DNA from: Colletotrichum lupini
Lineage: Eukaryota > Ascomycota > Sordariomycetes > Glomerellales > Glomerellaceae
Length of the DNA stretch: 64,000 bases
NCBI RefSeq assembly: GCF_023278565.1
Contig: NC_064678.1
Span: 4,154,001-4,218,000, forward strand
Direction: 5' to 3'
The position numbers were made by a program, and so were the translations under genes. Below the pieces are notes generated by a model that made no database searches, was not told the DNA's origin, and worked only from the letters and a program-made list of their open reading frames with translations. Positions 1 to 12,156 of the stretch are shown one piece after another; position 1 is the first letter of the stretch, and every line of letters begins with the position of its first letter.

Positions 1-2510
1 GCTGACTGGCGCACAGTTGCCTGCTGTGGTCGCGGCTCAGTGCCCATCCGACGCTGCCAGGCTACCTTGACCTCGGACACGAGACCTGCTTCCAAAAGCG
101 GCGTACACAGATACATCACCATATGATTGGCGCCTCCGTTACTTTTGGTTTGTGTTTGCTCGTCACCAAATATCAATACTTCAGCTGTCCGCTACGGGTA
201 CCTAACGCCCGCACTTTAGACTCCCGTTCCCCGCGTTTCCACAAAGCATACGGCGCCGCGCCCCGAATCCTCATTCGACCCCACCTTGCAGCAATGTCTC
301 ACCTGGGCCATATAATCTCAGCTCTTCATCTTACCGCCAATTTTGCGTCAGAAAGCCTTCGCCAAGGCCAGACCACCTCTAGCATGTAAAAAGTCCGTGA
401 GCTGAGTTCTACCTCACTTGTTGTTGTCAGAGCTAGTAATCTCTTGTGTGTTCGTATTCATCTCAGATTGACGCGAAGCTATAGCCCAGTGGTGGTCTCA
501 CTGTAAGGTCTTAAGAATTATGTACGGCAGCATTCCGCCGTTACAGAATTCCATGTCGCAAACGAGATATCTCCTCGGCATGTCTCGCCGTTCTGCGGCG
601 TTACAAGACAAAAGTATCGCCATACTGCTCCCAGTTTGACGTTTCTTCAGCGCTGTGACCACCACCGATGGAATCTGGGTTACAAGCCATTGGATTGTAG
701 TAAGCTTGCGCTGTTTTCATGTCTAGATGAGCAAGCTGGACATTTTTTGAGGTTGTAGTAAGAGGTCGGTTTGTTGAGAACCGCCCTTGCATTTGTTGTG
801 GACTGAAAACACCACTCTGCCGCTCGTGGTGTTCCTTGCCCAGAAACAATCTTTACCCAGCCCCTCAAGACCGAGACCCGACCGCGTATGCATGGTGAGA
901 AGGGCTCAAATGTTGTCGCCAACAAAAACAACCCGTGCTACCCGTAGACGGACGCAGTTCATGGGGCTTGAACGCCGTCAAAGTAACACACCATGTATGC
1001 TCGCGGTTGAAGCACGATCTACCGAAATGACTTTGGACGATTTTTTTCCTGAAAAGTGACGGGGAACCCCAGTGCGATATTCCGATTCGCTGTTTTATTG
1101 CCAGTATGCCCGCGCAAGGTTTCGGGGAAAGGGGGAAGAATGAGACGCAACACCCGGCTGCGGTCAGAGTTGGGATGGAAGTGAGATGGGCTGGCATCGC
1201 GGCTGCTACCCCGGAGTTACTGGGATGCTCCCGGCCGGGCCACTCTTGGACGGGAGGCTAGCATGCAGACAGACCGCGTTGCTTTGGATCTGAGCCCTCT
1301 CCCTCTCTGTGGGATAATGCTTGGATTGTCGTTAGATGGTTCTGAGACTTGACCACTGCAAAGTCCGAAAATTGCCGTCTTGAAGTACACGCCGCTCGTT
1401 TAGCTCGGGGCGCCGTGTGGGGCCGCTCCGTCTGCAAGCTATTCTTCTAGCGGCCGGGCAGGAACCTCTTCTAAGGCTGCACATCCATCAAGAAGTCGTG
1501 ATCTATGTCTGATACCTACACAAGGTCGGGTTGAGTAGGAAGTTTACCACTGTGAAATGGACTGAAATTTGACTCGTGGATCTCAAGTGGAAGAATGCGT
1601 GATGTATATGGCCAGGTCTGGTTTCTGCCTCCCTTCTTGACAAACGTCTTCGACCAAGTGGTATGGGATTGAGATTAGCGTTTGCAATTCAAAGAGCTCC
1701 CGGTGACTGATAGGACGAGTTTCAGTGAACGAATATAGGTCAGTCTTTAAAGACAAACCCGTTCAGACAAAGCTTCAAAATGTTGAACTTATCGCGGCCG
1801 CCAGTCCTGATCGACTGCCGTAGCAGATACACTCCCCAACGTATGTATACATGTATATCCCAAAATTCTCTCAAATCCCTATGGTCAATTCAAACCGATA
1901 AATAGATCGGTTTCCGAGAACCCTTCTATTCAGGCGTAAATGCCAGATATGGTAAGATGAGGTACCACCAACTGCCGAGCCTGTCAGACCTGAGGATGAG
2001 GTGCATACAAGATCCGATTTGTAGGCCAATTAATTCTCGCAGATGACCGTATGGCATCATCTGCACATACTCTGGAAATGCAGGCTGAACCTCGATGCCA
2101 TTTTCAGGTCGGCTCTCCGCCCCGCATCAAGACGACAGCACACATTGCTTTTCTCAAGCCATTTTCCAATAATTACAAGTTTTCTCGAGCATGGGTGCAA
2201 GCAAACTTTCCAACAGACTGGTCCAGTCATAGGGCGAGGGATATCATATCCCGCCGCCCCAGTGGAGAGAGGGAGATTTGCCAAGTGGTTTAATGTGAGA
2301 ACCAACAGGACCAACGAACGCTGCCATCCGTTGCTCCATCATTTCCGCTCCCCGCTCTCCTTTCCCCTTTGACAAGTGATTCTTGTCTTGTAGCCTTTGG
2401 AGAAACATGATTTTTCCCGTCTTCTTCATACTTTACATTCTACAATTCTTATGTGCGTCATCATCAGCAAAACATACTTTGACGTATAATCATCCCATTC
2501 ACCCTTCAGA
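1..2510. other. Intergenic, no gene recognised
   Basis: All open frames here are short (110 codons or fewer), overlap each other on both strands, and have no recognisable domain or plausible splice partner. The last part is presumably the promoter and leader of the P450 gene that starts at 2511. I saw no tRNA, 5S rRNA or transposon ends. Confidence 0.5.
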
Positions 2511-4625
2511 ATGGGTCCAGATATAGCCAGGAGCCCTCTGTTCATTGGTTCGTTCTACAATCAATGGGATCGGCATCCTACCTGGACTCTTCTGGCTACC
2601 TTGTTTGTTATCTTTGTGCTGTTCCGAGTCTACGAGACGGCGAGACAGTACCGGCGACTGCGGCACTTTAAAGGTCCTCCTCTGGCAGCTGTATCCAAGT
2701 CGTGGCTCCTCAAGACCGTGACGGGATCTCGGGGTCATCTCGAGTTCTACAACGTGACAAAGAAATATGGTGAGTGACTTTGTCTCTGTTTTACCAATAT
2801 GGTGCTCGAGTGCTCGCCGAGTCGTACAATGTGGGGGGGGATTCGCTTTCGAGACAGATAATGGTCTACTTGAAGGTTTTCCAGACCGCAGGCGCACATG
2901 AACTTGAGGCCGATAGAAGCTCAACTTTTAAAGGATCCCTTGCGCGCATCGGCCCCAATGACCTCCTCAACGACGACCCTGGCCTCATGAGGCGCATGCT
3001 CGGCGTGCGGAGCGGGTACCGGCGCTCAGACTGGTACGACGGCATGCGCTTCAAACCGTCGAGGGACAACGTCCTCTCGTGCAGAGACGAGGATGAACAC
3101 ACCAAGCTTCGATCAAAGATGGCCGCGGGCGTGAGTTATGTCAGGGGAAACCCCCCCCCCCCCCCCATCGAATCAGTAATTGACGAAGATGGCTCTCCTT
3201 AGTACTCTGGCCGCGAGGTCCAGGCCTTTGAGCAAAAGATTGACGACAACCTCGTCCGGCTGATCAGACTCATTGAACGCTACGTCGACGGGAGGGAACC
3301 ATTCGATTTTGGGAGAAAGGCGCAGTTCTTCACGCTGGACGTCATTTCGGATCTCGCGTTTGGGGAGCCGTTTGGGTTCGTGGCGTCTGATTCGGATATG
3401 TACGAGTACATCAAGACGACGGAGGAGAATTTGCCCGTGTTTATGGGCATGACTGTTGTACCCTGGGTTATTAGATTGTTCCGGTATCCTTTTCTTAGGT
3501 CGATGTTGCCTACGGAGAAGGATCCGCTGGGTTTTGGTAAGGTGATGGGGTGAGACAGATCTGATGTTTCTTATCCTGATTTGATATTGAGCATTGCATA
3601 ATTCCCGCTGACATTCCCGCATATAGAATAGCCAAAAGGTTCTCCGCCGAGCGATTTGGTCCTGATGCGAAAGTCGAGAGGGATATGCTGGGTTCCTTCG
3701 TCGCCCATGGCCTCACGCAAGAGGAAGCTGAATCCGAGATCCTGCTCCAGATGTAAGTTGTCTACCCACCTTTTCTCTTTCCAGTCAGGGTATATGATTA
3801 GGGGAGAAGGATGGGCAAAAAAAAAAAAAAGGCTGACGCATCTCTTACAAAAGTATCGCCGGTTCCGACACAACAGCAACAGCAATCCGCGCCACGCTCC
3901 TCTATATCATCACGAACCCCCGCGTCCACAATAAACTCCTCGCAGAGATCCTCTCTAAACACAACACCACTGCTCGCCGCCCCATCATATCCGACGCCGA
4001 AGCCCGCAACTTACCCTACCTCCAAGCCGTCATCAAAGAAGGGCTGCGCATCTTCCCGCCCGTGGCGGGTCTGATGGCAAAGCAGGCGCCGCCAGAGGGC
4101 GACACGTGGAACGGCGTCTTCATCCCCGGCGGCACGCGCGTCGGGTGGTCTTCGTGGGCCATGTTCCGCCGGCCAGACGTCTTTGGCGAGGACGCGGACG
4201 AGTTTAGGCCGGAGAGGTGGCTTGTCGGCCAGGGTGAAGATGCAAAGGAAGAAGACGGGACGGCAGGCGCAGCAGAGGAAAAACTGCGCGAGATGGAGGC
4301 TACGATTGAGTTGATTTTCAGTCATGGGCGGTATCAGTGTCTTGGGAGACCGGTCGCGTTGATGGAGTTGAATAAAGTGTTCTTCGAGGTACGTGTTGCT
4401 TGTGGCGAATTCTCTTTCTCCTGCTCTACTCTCCTGCGCCATCCCAGCACGTTGGAAGGGGAGCGGAAGGCCTGATTTTCGAGACAAATGCTGACAAGGG
4501 TGTTCTCTCAGCTGCTTCGACGACTTGAGCTCACCATCTGCGATCCGTTGGATCCTTGGAAGACTTTCAACTGCGGTATCCACGCACAGTCTGAGTATTG
4601 GATCCGGGCCCAGCGGAGAAGGTAG
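2511..4625 (+). CDS. Cytochrome P450 monooxygenase, pisatin-demethylase-like, six exons
   Basis: Haem-thiolate monooxygenase, probably anchored in the ER membrane. Proposed exons: 2511-2769, 2934-3130, 3203-3549, 3627-3752, 3854-4388, 4512-4625; all junctions are GT-AG and give 525 residues, normal for the family. Residues about 25-42 form the N-terminal membrane anchor. The I-helix oxygen-binding motif AGSDTT is at about 312-317 and spans the exon 4/5 region, the K-helix ExxR is EGLR at 372-375, the FRPERW motif follows, and the haem loop FSHGRYQCLG has the cysteine ligand at about 472. The N-terminal SLARIGPN segment and overall pattern recall fungal CYP57-like (pisatin demethylase-type) enzymes; the substrate cannot be inferred. 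Between FRPERW and the haem loop there is an acidic Glu/Gly-rich insertion. Three introns contain homopolymer runs (G, C, A), so the assembly there deserves care. No biosynthetic cluster genes adjoin it. Confidence 0.9.
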
Positions 4626-5511
4626 ATTATGGAATCTCACTGTTAATTTTCAGCTCTGGACTTAGCTGTGCAGGACAGTAGGCCTGATACTTTCTGGAGT
4701 ACGTTGTAGATTGTCTAGGATACCTAAGGTCGTTCTTGGAGGTTAGCCTATTTGCTTGCGGGCTGGAACCAACAGTAATATATGCTGTAGATTGTCCTGC
4801 TATATGACAGCTGAACTCCTAGCAAGCCATATGACAGTTTGCGCCTCTATATATACGTTATGTTGCGCGAACCTCAAAGCATTATAAAATGAGAGTAAAA
4901 CAATCACGAAACCAGGGAGGAAGACGTATGTTGCAATCTACAATGCCTCGCGAAGCACCTCGCTCATGGCACCTTCCCTCAGCCCTCAAAATGCCACCTC
5001 AACTTCATAACAAAGATTCTTCTACAACATGGAACCGAAATAAATATCATTGTCTTGAAATTTCCACTCGAGATTCTCAATAAGAAAACACCGCGAATTA
5101 TCAAGTCCTGAAGAAAAGAGAGGTTAAAAGTATAACACCCAATTGGCTGACTCACCTCGGTGAGCAACCCCACAAAGCACTCCCATTGGCTTCTCTTATC
5201 CCCCTTTAACCCCGCATACTCCACGTTAGCTTGGGAACCGCTAGGTGCCCCCGTCACGTTTGTGCCTCGGCATCTCGAACATATCTCCCGGTCGTTTCGC
5301 AGATTTCCCGCCATTCTCTTTCATCGTCATCGACCGTTTGAGTCCTCAACACTTCATCCACTGCCCAATTTCATCTCGTCTCATCTCATCTCAGTTTAGT
5401 GCTTTTCACCAATAATCAACAGAAGCTCGCTCATCTCTCATCGCATTCGCACCTCATCTCACTTCGTCTCATTCTCGATCGCTTTAGGCGTAACACCCCA
5501 AACCGAACAAA
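4626..5511. other. Intergenic: P450 3' region and GST promoter/leader
   Basis: No gene recognised. The stretch 5365-5500 is rich in repeated TCATCTC/CTCATC pyrimidine blocks, the usual look of a fungal leader just upstream of a start codon, here that of the GST-fold gene. Confidence 0.5.
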
Positions 5512-6648
5512 ATGGCTCCATCCGACGAGGACAAGAAGATTGTGCTGTACCACTACTCCGCCTCGCCCTACGCGAAGCGGATCGTGTGGTACCTAGCTCT
5601 CAGAGGCATCCCCTATGTCCAGTGTGTAAGTCGACAATTCTCACACCTTCACCTTCACCACGATTCGTTTTCCGTGGTCCTATTCACCTACAAAAAAACT
5701 AACAAACCGCTCCAGATGCAACCACCAGTCCTCCCCCGCCCAGACGTATCAAAACTAGGCCTCAACTACCGCCGCATCCCCATCCTCGCCATCGGCCGCG
5801 ACGTCTACCTCGACACGCGCCTCATGCTCCGCAAGCTCGAGCAACTCTACCCTTCGCGGCCCCGCCTCGGCGCCACCACCCCCGAACACGCAGCCGTGGA
5901 GCGCCTCTTCGAAGCCCTCATCATCGACTCCGTCTTCTCCAACGCAATCAACGTCCTGCCCACGAACCTACCCATGCTCAAGGACCCCAAACGCACCTGG
6001 TTCAAGGACCGCGAGGACTTTGTCGGCGGCAAGCTCTCCGCCGAGACGATAGAGCGCGGACGGCCCAACGCCGTCAACGAGATCCGCCGCACCGTGGCGC
6101 TCCTCGAGACGACGCTGCTCGCCGACGGGCGGGACTGGGTTTCCGGCACGGAGAGCCCTTCGCTGGCGGATATCGAGGCCGTGTGGCTGCCGCATTGGTT
6201 AGCTTCTCTCCCTGGCGCGCTGCCCGCGGAGCACGTTTCCAAAGAGCAGTTTCCCAAAGTATTTGCCTGGATCGAGCGCTTCCAGAAGACGACCTCGGAC
6301 GCTAGAAAGGCAGCTGGGAAGGTGGCGACGGTGTCGGGCGACGAGGCGGCGGAGATCGTCGTCTCGTCGTCGTATAACGAATCAACTACGGGAGGAGTCG
6401 ACGCCAAAGACTTGCTGGTGATCGCGCAGGATCTCGAGGCGGGCGACGAGGTGATCGTCTGGCCCGCCGACACGGGCGCCTCGCACAAGGACACGGGGAA
6501 GCTCGTCGGCCTCGACGGGGATGAGGTCGTCTTCGAGGTCACCGGGCCCAAGGGTACCTCCGTGAGGGTTCACGCGCCGAGGCATGGGTTCCGGGTGGAG
6601 AAGCTGGAGAGGTATAACGCGCGCACCGGGGCGGCCGCGAAGCTGTGA
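5512..6648 (+). CDS. Glutathione S-transferase-fold protein with C-terminal extension
   Basis: Two exons, 5512-5625 and 5716-6648, give 348 residues. The intron (5626-5715, GTAAGT...CAG) is 90 nt with no in-frame stop, so an unspliced reading gives 378 residues; the spliced form fits the GST fold better. Residues about 8-90 form a thioredoxin-like N-terminal domain (start VLYHYSASPYAKR, with the RRIPILAIG turn carrying the usual cis-proline). Residues about 105-240 form the helical C-terminal GST domain, including the SLADIEAVW helix. About 95 further residues form an extra beta-rich domain with the pattern HAPRHGFRVEKL, longer than a plain GST (about 220 residues). Probable cytosolic protein of glutathione conjugation or redox defence; the catalytic residue cannot be assigned safely. 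It follows the P450 in the same orientation, but this is not evidence for a shared pathway. Confidence 0.85.
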   Translation: MAPSDEDKKIVLYHYSASPYAKRIVWYLALRGIPYVQCVSRQFSHLHLHHDSFSVVLFTYKKTNKPLQMQPPVLPRPDVSKLGLNYRRIPILAIGRDVYLDTRLMLRKLEQLYPSRPRLGATTPEHAAVERLFEALIIDSVFSNAINVLPTNLPMLKDPKRTWFKDREDFVGGKLSAETIERGRPNAVNEIRRTVALLETTLLADGRDWVSGTESPSLADIEAVWLPHWLASLPGALPAEHVSKEQFPKVFAWIERFQKTTSDARKAAGKVATVSGDEAAEIVVSSSYNESTTGGVDAKDLLVIAQDLEAGDEVIVWPADTGASHKDTGKLVGLDGDEVVFEVTGPKGTSVRVHAPRHGFRVEKLERYNARTGAAAKL

Positions 6649-9600
6649 TTTCTTTTCTCTCTTTTTCCCCGCGAGCGACCACGGCCCGAAGTCGTTTTTG
6701 CAACCTCGGTCATTCGCCGGGTGCCGTTGCCGGAAGAGGGACTGGGTATATTGCTCCGGCCAAAGACCTACTCATTCCAGAGTGTTTTTACAAACCGGAG
6801 CGAGCCTTCGGGGGGGGGGGGGGAGACTCAGAAAAACGTTCTATCAGAGCTCGGCGTAACACCATGCGGCGCAGTTGGGGAAAACGTGAAACAAAAGCCC
6901 GCGCTACATCACTGATAGACTACCCATCGAGAATCTGGAGCTTCATCAGACTTTGTTAAAGAGGGGAGGAATGTGATCAACATGCAGCTCCGAAACATAT
7001 CAGGGCGCCGCGGCTAGCGACTAGCTGAGATGTTCTGCAATGTAAACATGCTGAAATAAGCCACGAATGATGACCGTCCACACGACTTTCCCATCGTCCC
7101 GGCGTACCGAGAAGCTGTTTTCGGCTTCGAGATGTCAGACCGCGTGTTACGTGAACACATGGGCCGGAAAGGGCAAGCTGAGTTTCATCCCAGCATGCAC
7201 TGGCTTCCACAACTGAGGTTGCCGAATGTTTTGTTGTCACTGCTCAAGCAATGGAAATGGGATAATTTGCAACGGCTGAAGATCGAGTGGCAATCTCGAT
7301 AAGCTAAAGATGAGTTCCAAAGTAGGCTTGGCGGAAGGATGAAGACTGCTACCAACAAGCCGCGGGACGAAGGCTTCCACGTCCGGCTGCTACGCATGCC
7401 GATATAGATTTTGATGCAATACCCGGGATTCTTTGGACGTACCAGCCTATCATAGTGGATCGTGTATGTGCCGGTACGGCTCTCTGTTTGACATCCCATC
7501 CATCCCATGGTCTTGCTCGATCTATTCGGAAGAAGGGATATTCGGACTTGTATTTGCGTGATGTGAAGTGAAGAAGATATGGGCACATAGTGGAACAAAC
7601 ATAATTCAAATGTTGATAATCAGCATTCGGAAAGTTACCTTGTCGATCCGGCAAAGAGGCGCACAACCCGTCAGCTGAGTCTATGTCGAAGATTCCATCA
7701 TAGACAAGCGCGCTGGCGCGTCGAAAATTCGAAGCCCCAGATCATCGGACGAGATCCTCCGCCAGGGACCCGGAGGGGAGTTGAGGATTACACAAGGCAC
7801 TTGTGGCGCCGACCCGGTGGAATGGGGCAGCGGACGCCGCCGGACGGAGAACATTGGGCCTAGACAGCACGATAGGTCTAAGCTGACCCTACTACGGCCA
7901 AGCGTGATGTCTCTCGTCCGAGGCACGACGTGGGTTTGTGGTTCTGGACCCGAATTCCCCATGCGACGTTGTGGTCGTTCGCACTTCGCGAGAGGGAAAT
8001 CGAGCATGCAGCAGTCAGATCGATATCGAGATTGATGCCGAGCCTGGGTTTAGACTGGGCGCCCATCAAACGTGCCGTCTCATCCATCCTCTAGACGGAT
8101 TTCTGCCGTCATCGCTCCGTCAATGTATTCTGGGGAAAGCTTTAGATCTGGTTATTCCAGCATGAGCTCCGTCGAGATACCAGGGCCAAGCTGGGTACCA
8201 CAATGCGTCCAAGGCTCAAAGGGGTCGGTCGAGTGGACAGGCCCCGTGTACAGTGTGACGCGACGCGCTCGCGAATGTGCAAAGTTTGAGCACAGTGCGA
8301 TGTAAAGATGGTGCGAAAGGAGGAGCAAAGGCATGCAGGATGCAAGGATGTTCTCCGGGTCTAGTGCGTCATACGACGGTAGCCGACGGGACAAGTCAAT
8401 CTGCTCCGGGAATACGTACCGTTTGCTGACCTGAGACTCCCCGTTCGCTGGTCGGATGCTTCCATTCTCATTCACCTCGGCGTCCAGCGCGAGAACGTAG
8501 CAACATCCCCCATCCAAGCAAACCACGCGTGAAGAAGACGGGAGCAAGCGGTCCTCGCGGAGCAATCCAGTGGGTCGCCGGAAATCAGAGAAAATTTTTG
8601 GAAATTCCGTCATTGTCGCAAATTACGGACCCTTCCTTATCAGAATCGCAACCTTCACCGTCGATGAGGACAGTTCTTGACACAAACTCGTCGTGCGGAT
8701 GACTCTGAACAAGTCAAGAGACCGTTTCAATTTGGTCTTGATCACTGTTCGGACCTCGAGCGACCACGGCAAGGTACCACACCTTTGAGGATCGCATCGC
8801 CGACCGTGCCGGGGCGACCATGAGTGGGCAAGCAACGTTGGGCTCGTTTGCTTGGCTTTGTTGGCTCAGATTTTCTATTCGTCAGCATCTTACTAGACAT
8901 AGTTACGTCATGACCAGTGACGCCACCAATGCAATACAAGAACTGAAAAGTATCGAGACAGTGCGGACCCAATTGCAGAGCCGATATTGGCCAAAGCTGT
9001 GACCATCGAGCGCACTTGGTGCCGTTTTCAAGAACTTTGCCAATCTTCCGTCTCAAGCTAAAAACAGGTCAACCCTATGAATAAGGCCGTGACGTAATGT
9101 TTGGAAGCAGACAGACAGACTCGCTTGCCAAAACGGAGAGGTATCAGCTAGTTTGTTAGCAACAAGAAGCATGAGTCTTTGCCGTCGACGGGTTATGGAA
9201 ACTGGGAGGATGCGGAGTATTCCAACAGTTCAAGTGGTCTTTCCATGTCTGGCTACCCGAAGCCTAAAGGGTATCGCTACGGAGCAAGATAGATGTGCCC
9301 CGTCTAGCGCGATTGTTGTGACGCAATTTGTTGTACGGTTACTCTGCAGTTGAGTGTGAGAGAGCGGGGACTGGCTACAAGGGCCTCCCTGACCAAGCTG
9401 CAGCTCCTTGGGACACCCTATTGGATATTGAAGACAGTAATTTGCCACTTCGGGTTTCCCAGTCGCGTCAAGAACCGACCGTCGATGTTGCTAGTCCTGC
9501 GGCTCCTGGCTCATTCTCACCGGCAGACTTGGTCCAGGAACTTCAGGTAGCTGCAGCTTAGAAATTCATGGCTGACAGCCGCTGTGCAAGGGCAAGCAAG

Positions 9601-12156
9601 TGCGACGACTTGCGTTGATGGTTTGATACAATCGTGGTAGGTACGTAGACAAGTGTAGGTACTAGGTAGGTGCCTGTGACTGTACAGTGGCTATACGGTT
9701 CAGGTAGCGTAGACCGGCGGGATCGTGATGGGGATGAAAACTCTTGCTCGAAAAGGAAATGAGCATGTCGATCTCTTCACCGTAACGATTTACCTGTGGC
9801 CAGATTCCTCCGGGAGGCCAGCAGCCGCACGCTTTAGACATCTAGCAGGGAACAGGTGGCAGGTGGTCCGATGGCGTTGACTGTTCTAGACTCTCGCGAA
9901 AGGTGAGATGCAGGGCAGGGCGATGCGAAAGGCCGGGTCGAGGCCATCGTTGACCTGTTTTCTTGCTGTTCGGTGGACGAGGATAAATAGCAGTATCCGT
10001 AGAGAAGAGGGTGGCTCGGTGGGCGATTATGAAGGAATGGGAGGTGGATGTTCTGCCGACTCGTGAAGTCAGCACGTCAGTTGCGCAAGCTCCACCCCAA
10101 CCAAAGGGAAGAAAAAGAACAAAAAGAAGAGGGACAGGATGCCATGGCCCTCGAATGCGACAGGAAGGAAAAGTGATGCAATCAATGCAGGGGTCGGAAG
10201 ACTTGGGGGAGGGGACCACCAAATGGAGACGTGCAGCCACATTAGAAAACGTTGGCTGCAGATACTGGCTGGGTGGTGCCAGGTGCGTTACGATAATGAG
10301 GGGGGATTACTTGGGCCACCCCCCGGACTTGCATTTTCAACCAACCGGCAACCCCCACTGTATGGTAGCTGGAGCCTGATTGGTCAGCTCACGTACAGTG
10401 TGTGTAAATACGCCGCCCGTGTTGGCGACGACCGCCTGATTTTCCACATATACCGTATAGTGCGGATAACCTATCAGGCTGACGGAGGACGGGACGGTGA
10501 TAGCAGCGTGGAAGAGAAACATTTACGTGCCGAGCGTGGGAGGGAAAACTCAGCATACTCTATCTAGGTACTAAGGTAGGCTCTACCTCACGGCAGTCTG
10601 AAGACCTCAACAGCGAGCCAAGACATGATGGTGGTGTTGGCTGTGGTCCGAGGCATTGCAACAGCCGTCTCTACATCTTCCTTTAGCTGATAAATCAAGA
10701 TAAGGCGAAGACGAAAGAGACAGAGTGGCCACTCAAAGGCAAAGATGTGTCCATAGATGGAGAATGCGAACGACATGGTGCGCGGCTTCGGCAGACTCGT
10801 CTGCCGTCATTCGCCTGAGGCGATAAGATGGGATGGAGTCTGATGTACGGAATAAAGGAACACATGTTGAGTCGCTCTACACTCCCGTCACAGTGCCCTA
10901 CCGAGACTACCTAAGGTACCTTAGGATCTGTGGTCGAACCCCCAGCATGTACAGATAGTTGGGCAACTAAGCCATTCAGACGCTCGAGATAGCTTGCGAA
11001 ATGCGAGAAGGGGGACTCGATCGAGGACGAAGTGTTGACCAGGTCCTCATGTCGGTTGCAATCGAGGCAGCATTCGTTCCTACCGTTCCTACCTTCCTTC
11101 TCTCGCGCCATTGTTGAAAGCGCGCTACGTACTTATCTTCCAGCAGAGGTACCTGGAAAAGGTAAGGTACTTAGTTAGGTTGCTGAACTGAGGTGGAATG
11201 CCAGACAGGTGTGGTGGGACCATTCCCCATTGGTAAGCCGTTCTTGGACGTCGGGGCATTCGGCGCACAGTGCGATAAATCATTCCCCACAAAAGTCCCA
11301 GCGTTTCTCGCAGAACGGGGAAGGGGGAAGAGAGAGAGGGAAAAAAGGTCAGGAGCAACGGATAGCGAAAGGAGAGGAAGGAAGCGCGCAAGAGGAAAAG
11401 AGACAGGAAGCCTGAGAGATTGAACGGGGGACCGGGGGGTCGTTGTTGGAAGGGGTGGGCACTGGACGTGGATGGGGACATGGACATGGACGTGGGCGTT
11501 TTGGTGTCAGAGTGTGCGCCGCCGCCCACCCATTTTCTTTTCTTTCGTGCGCCCTCGCTCTTTTTTTTTTTTTTTAAAATCGACCACCGCGCAACGTCAT
11601 ACTTGACCTGTGACGTCTGCCGTTTTTCTCCCCCGACATCTCACTCTCACAACGATACTCGTTCTGCACCCCCATCTTAGCACGTCCCCGGGTACGCATC
11701 CAGACAGAGGCCACAACTACGCAATACCTCTCATCTTTCCTGCTGGCGGCCGTAGAGAAGGAGAGAGACAACTTTTTTTCTCACCACCGTCGTCGATCGT
11801 CGAAAGCCATTCCATTCTTGTGCCGCTTCCATTACAGAGGAGCGCTGCAATAGCGTAGCTGCTGCCTCTGACGGCTAACCTTTTGCTGCCGTCGCCATCA
11901 CTGCTTTGCCTGTCCCTCCTGTACTGCGCAGCGGATTGGTTTCCCCCCGATCTCTCATCGCTTCCAACCCAGATCTATCTTTCTAAGCTTATTCTTCTGC
12001 GTGTCCAACTCCTCCTCTGACCTCATCTGGCTTTTTCAACACTACCATACCTACATCATCATCCCTACCCTGCTACCGTCACCTTTTGCCTTTGGCGTCC
12101 ACCCCACAAACGTCAACAGCTTCTTTCCCCAAATATAATACATCATCGTCGTCATC
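6649..12156. other. 5.5 kb intergenic region upstream of the bZIP gene
   Basis: No convincing gene. The longest open frames (8152-8613 on minus, 153 codons; 10139-10567 on plus, 142 codons) show no domain, splice logic or coding-like composition. A G-run (12 G) lies near 6810-6821. Copies of a TACCTAAGGTA-like palindrome occur at about 9639-9680, 10565-10590, 10909-10925 and 11150-11180. From about 11500 the plus strand becomes CT-rich, with a T-run at about 11562-11575, and this continues to the start codon at 12157; I read it as a long leader plus promoter of the stress-type bZIP gene. A noncoding RNA here cannot be excluded. Confidence 0.5.

Noticed and set aside
2511..6648. P450 plus GST as a secondary-metabolite cluster
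   Set aside because: No backbone enzyme, transporter or cluster regulator lies nearby; the flanking genes are housekeeping.
8152..8613. 153-codon frame on minus
   Set aside because: No domain, no splice partners and no coding-like composition in a region of many overlapping short frames.
10926..10950. tRNA T-loop-like GGTCGAACCCCC
   Set aside because: No matching acceptor, D or anticodon stems around it.
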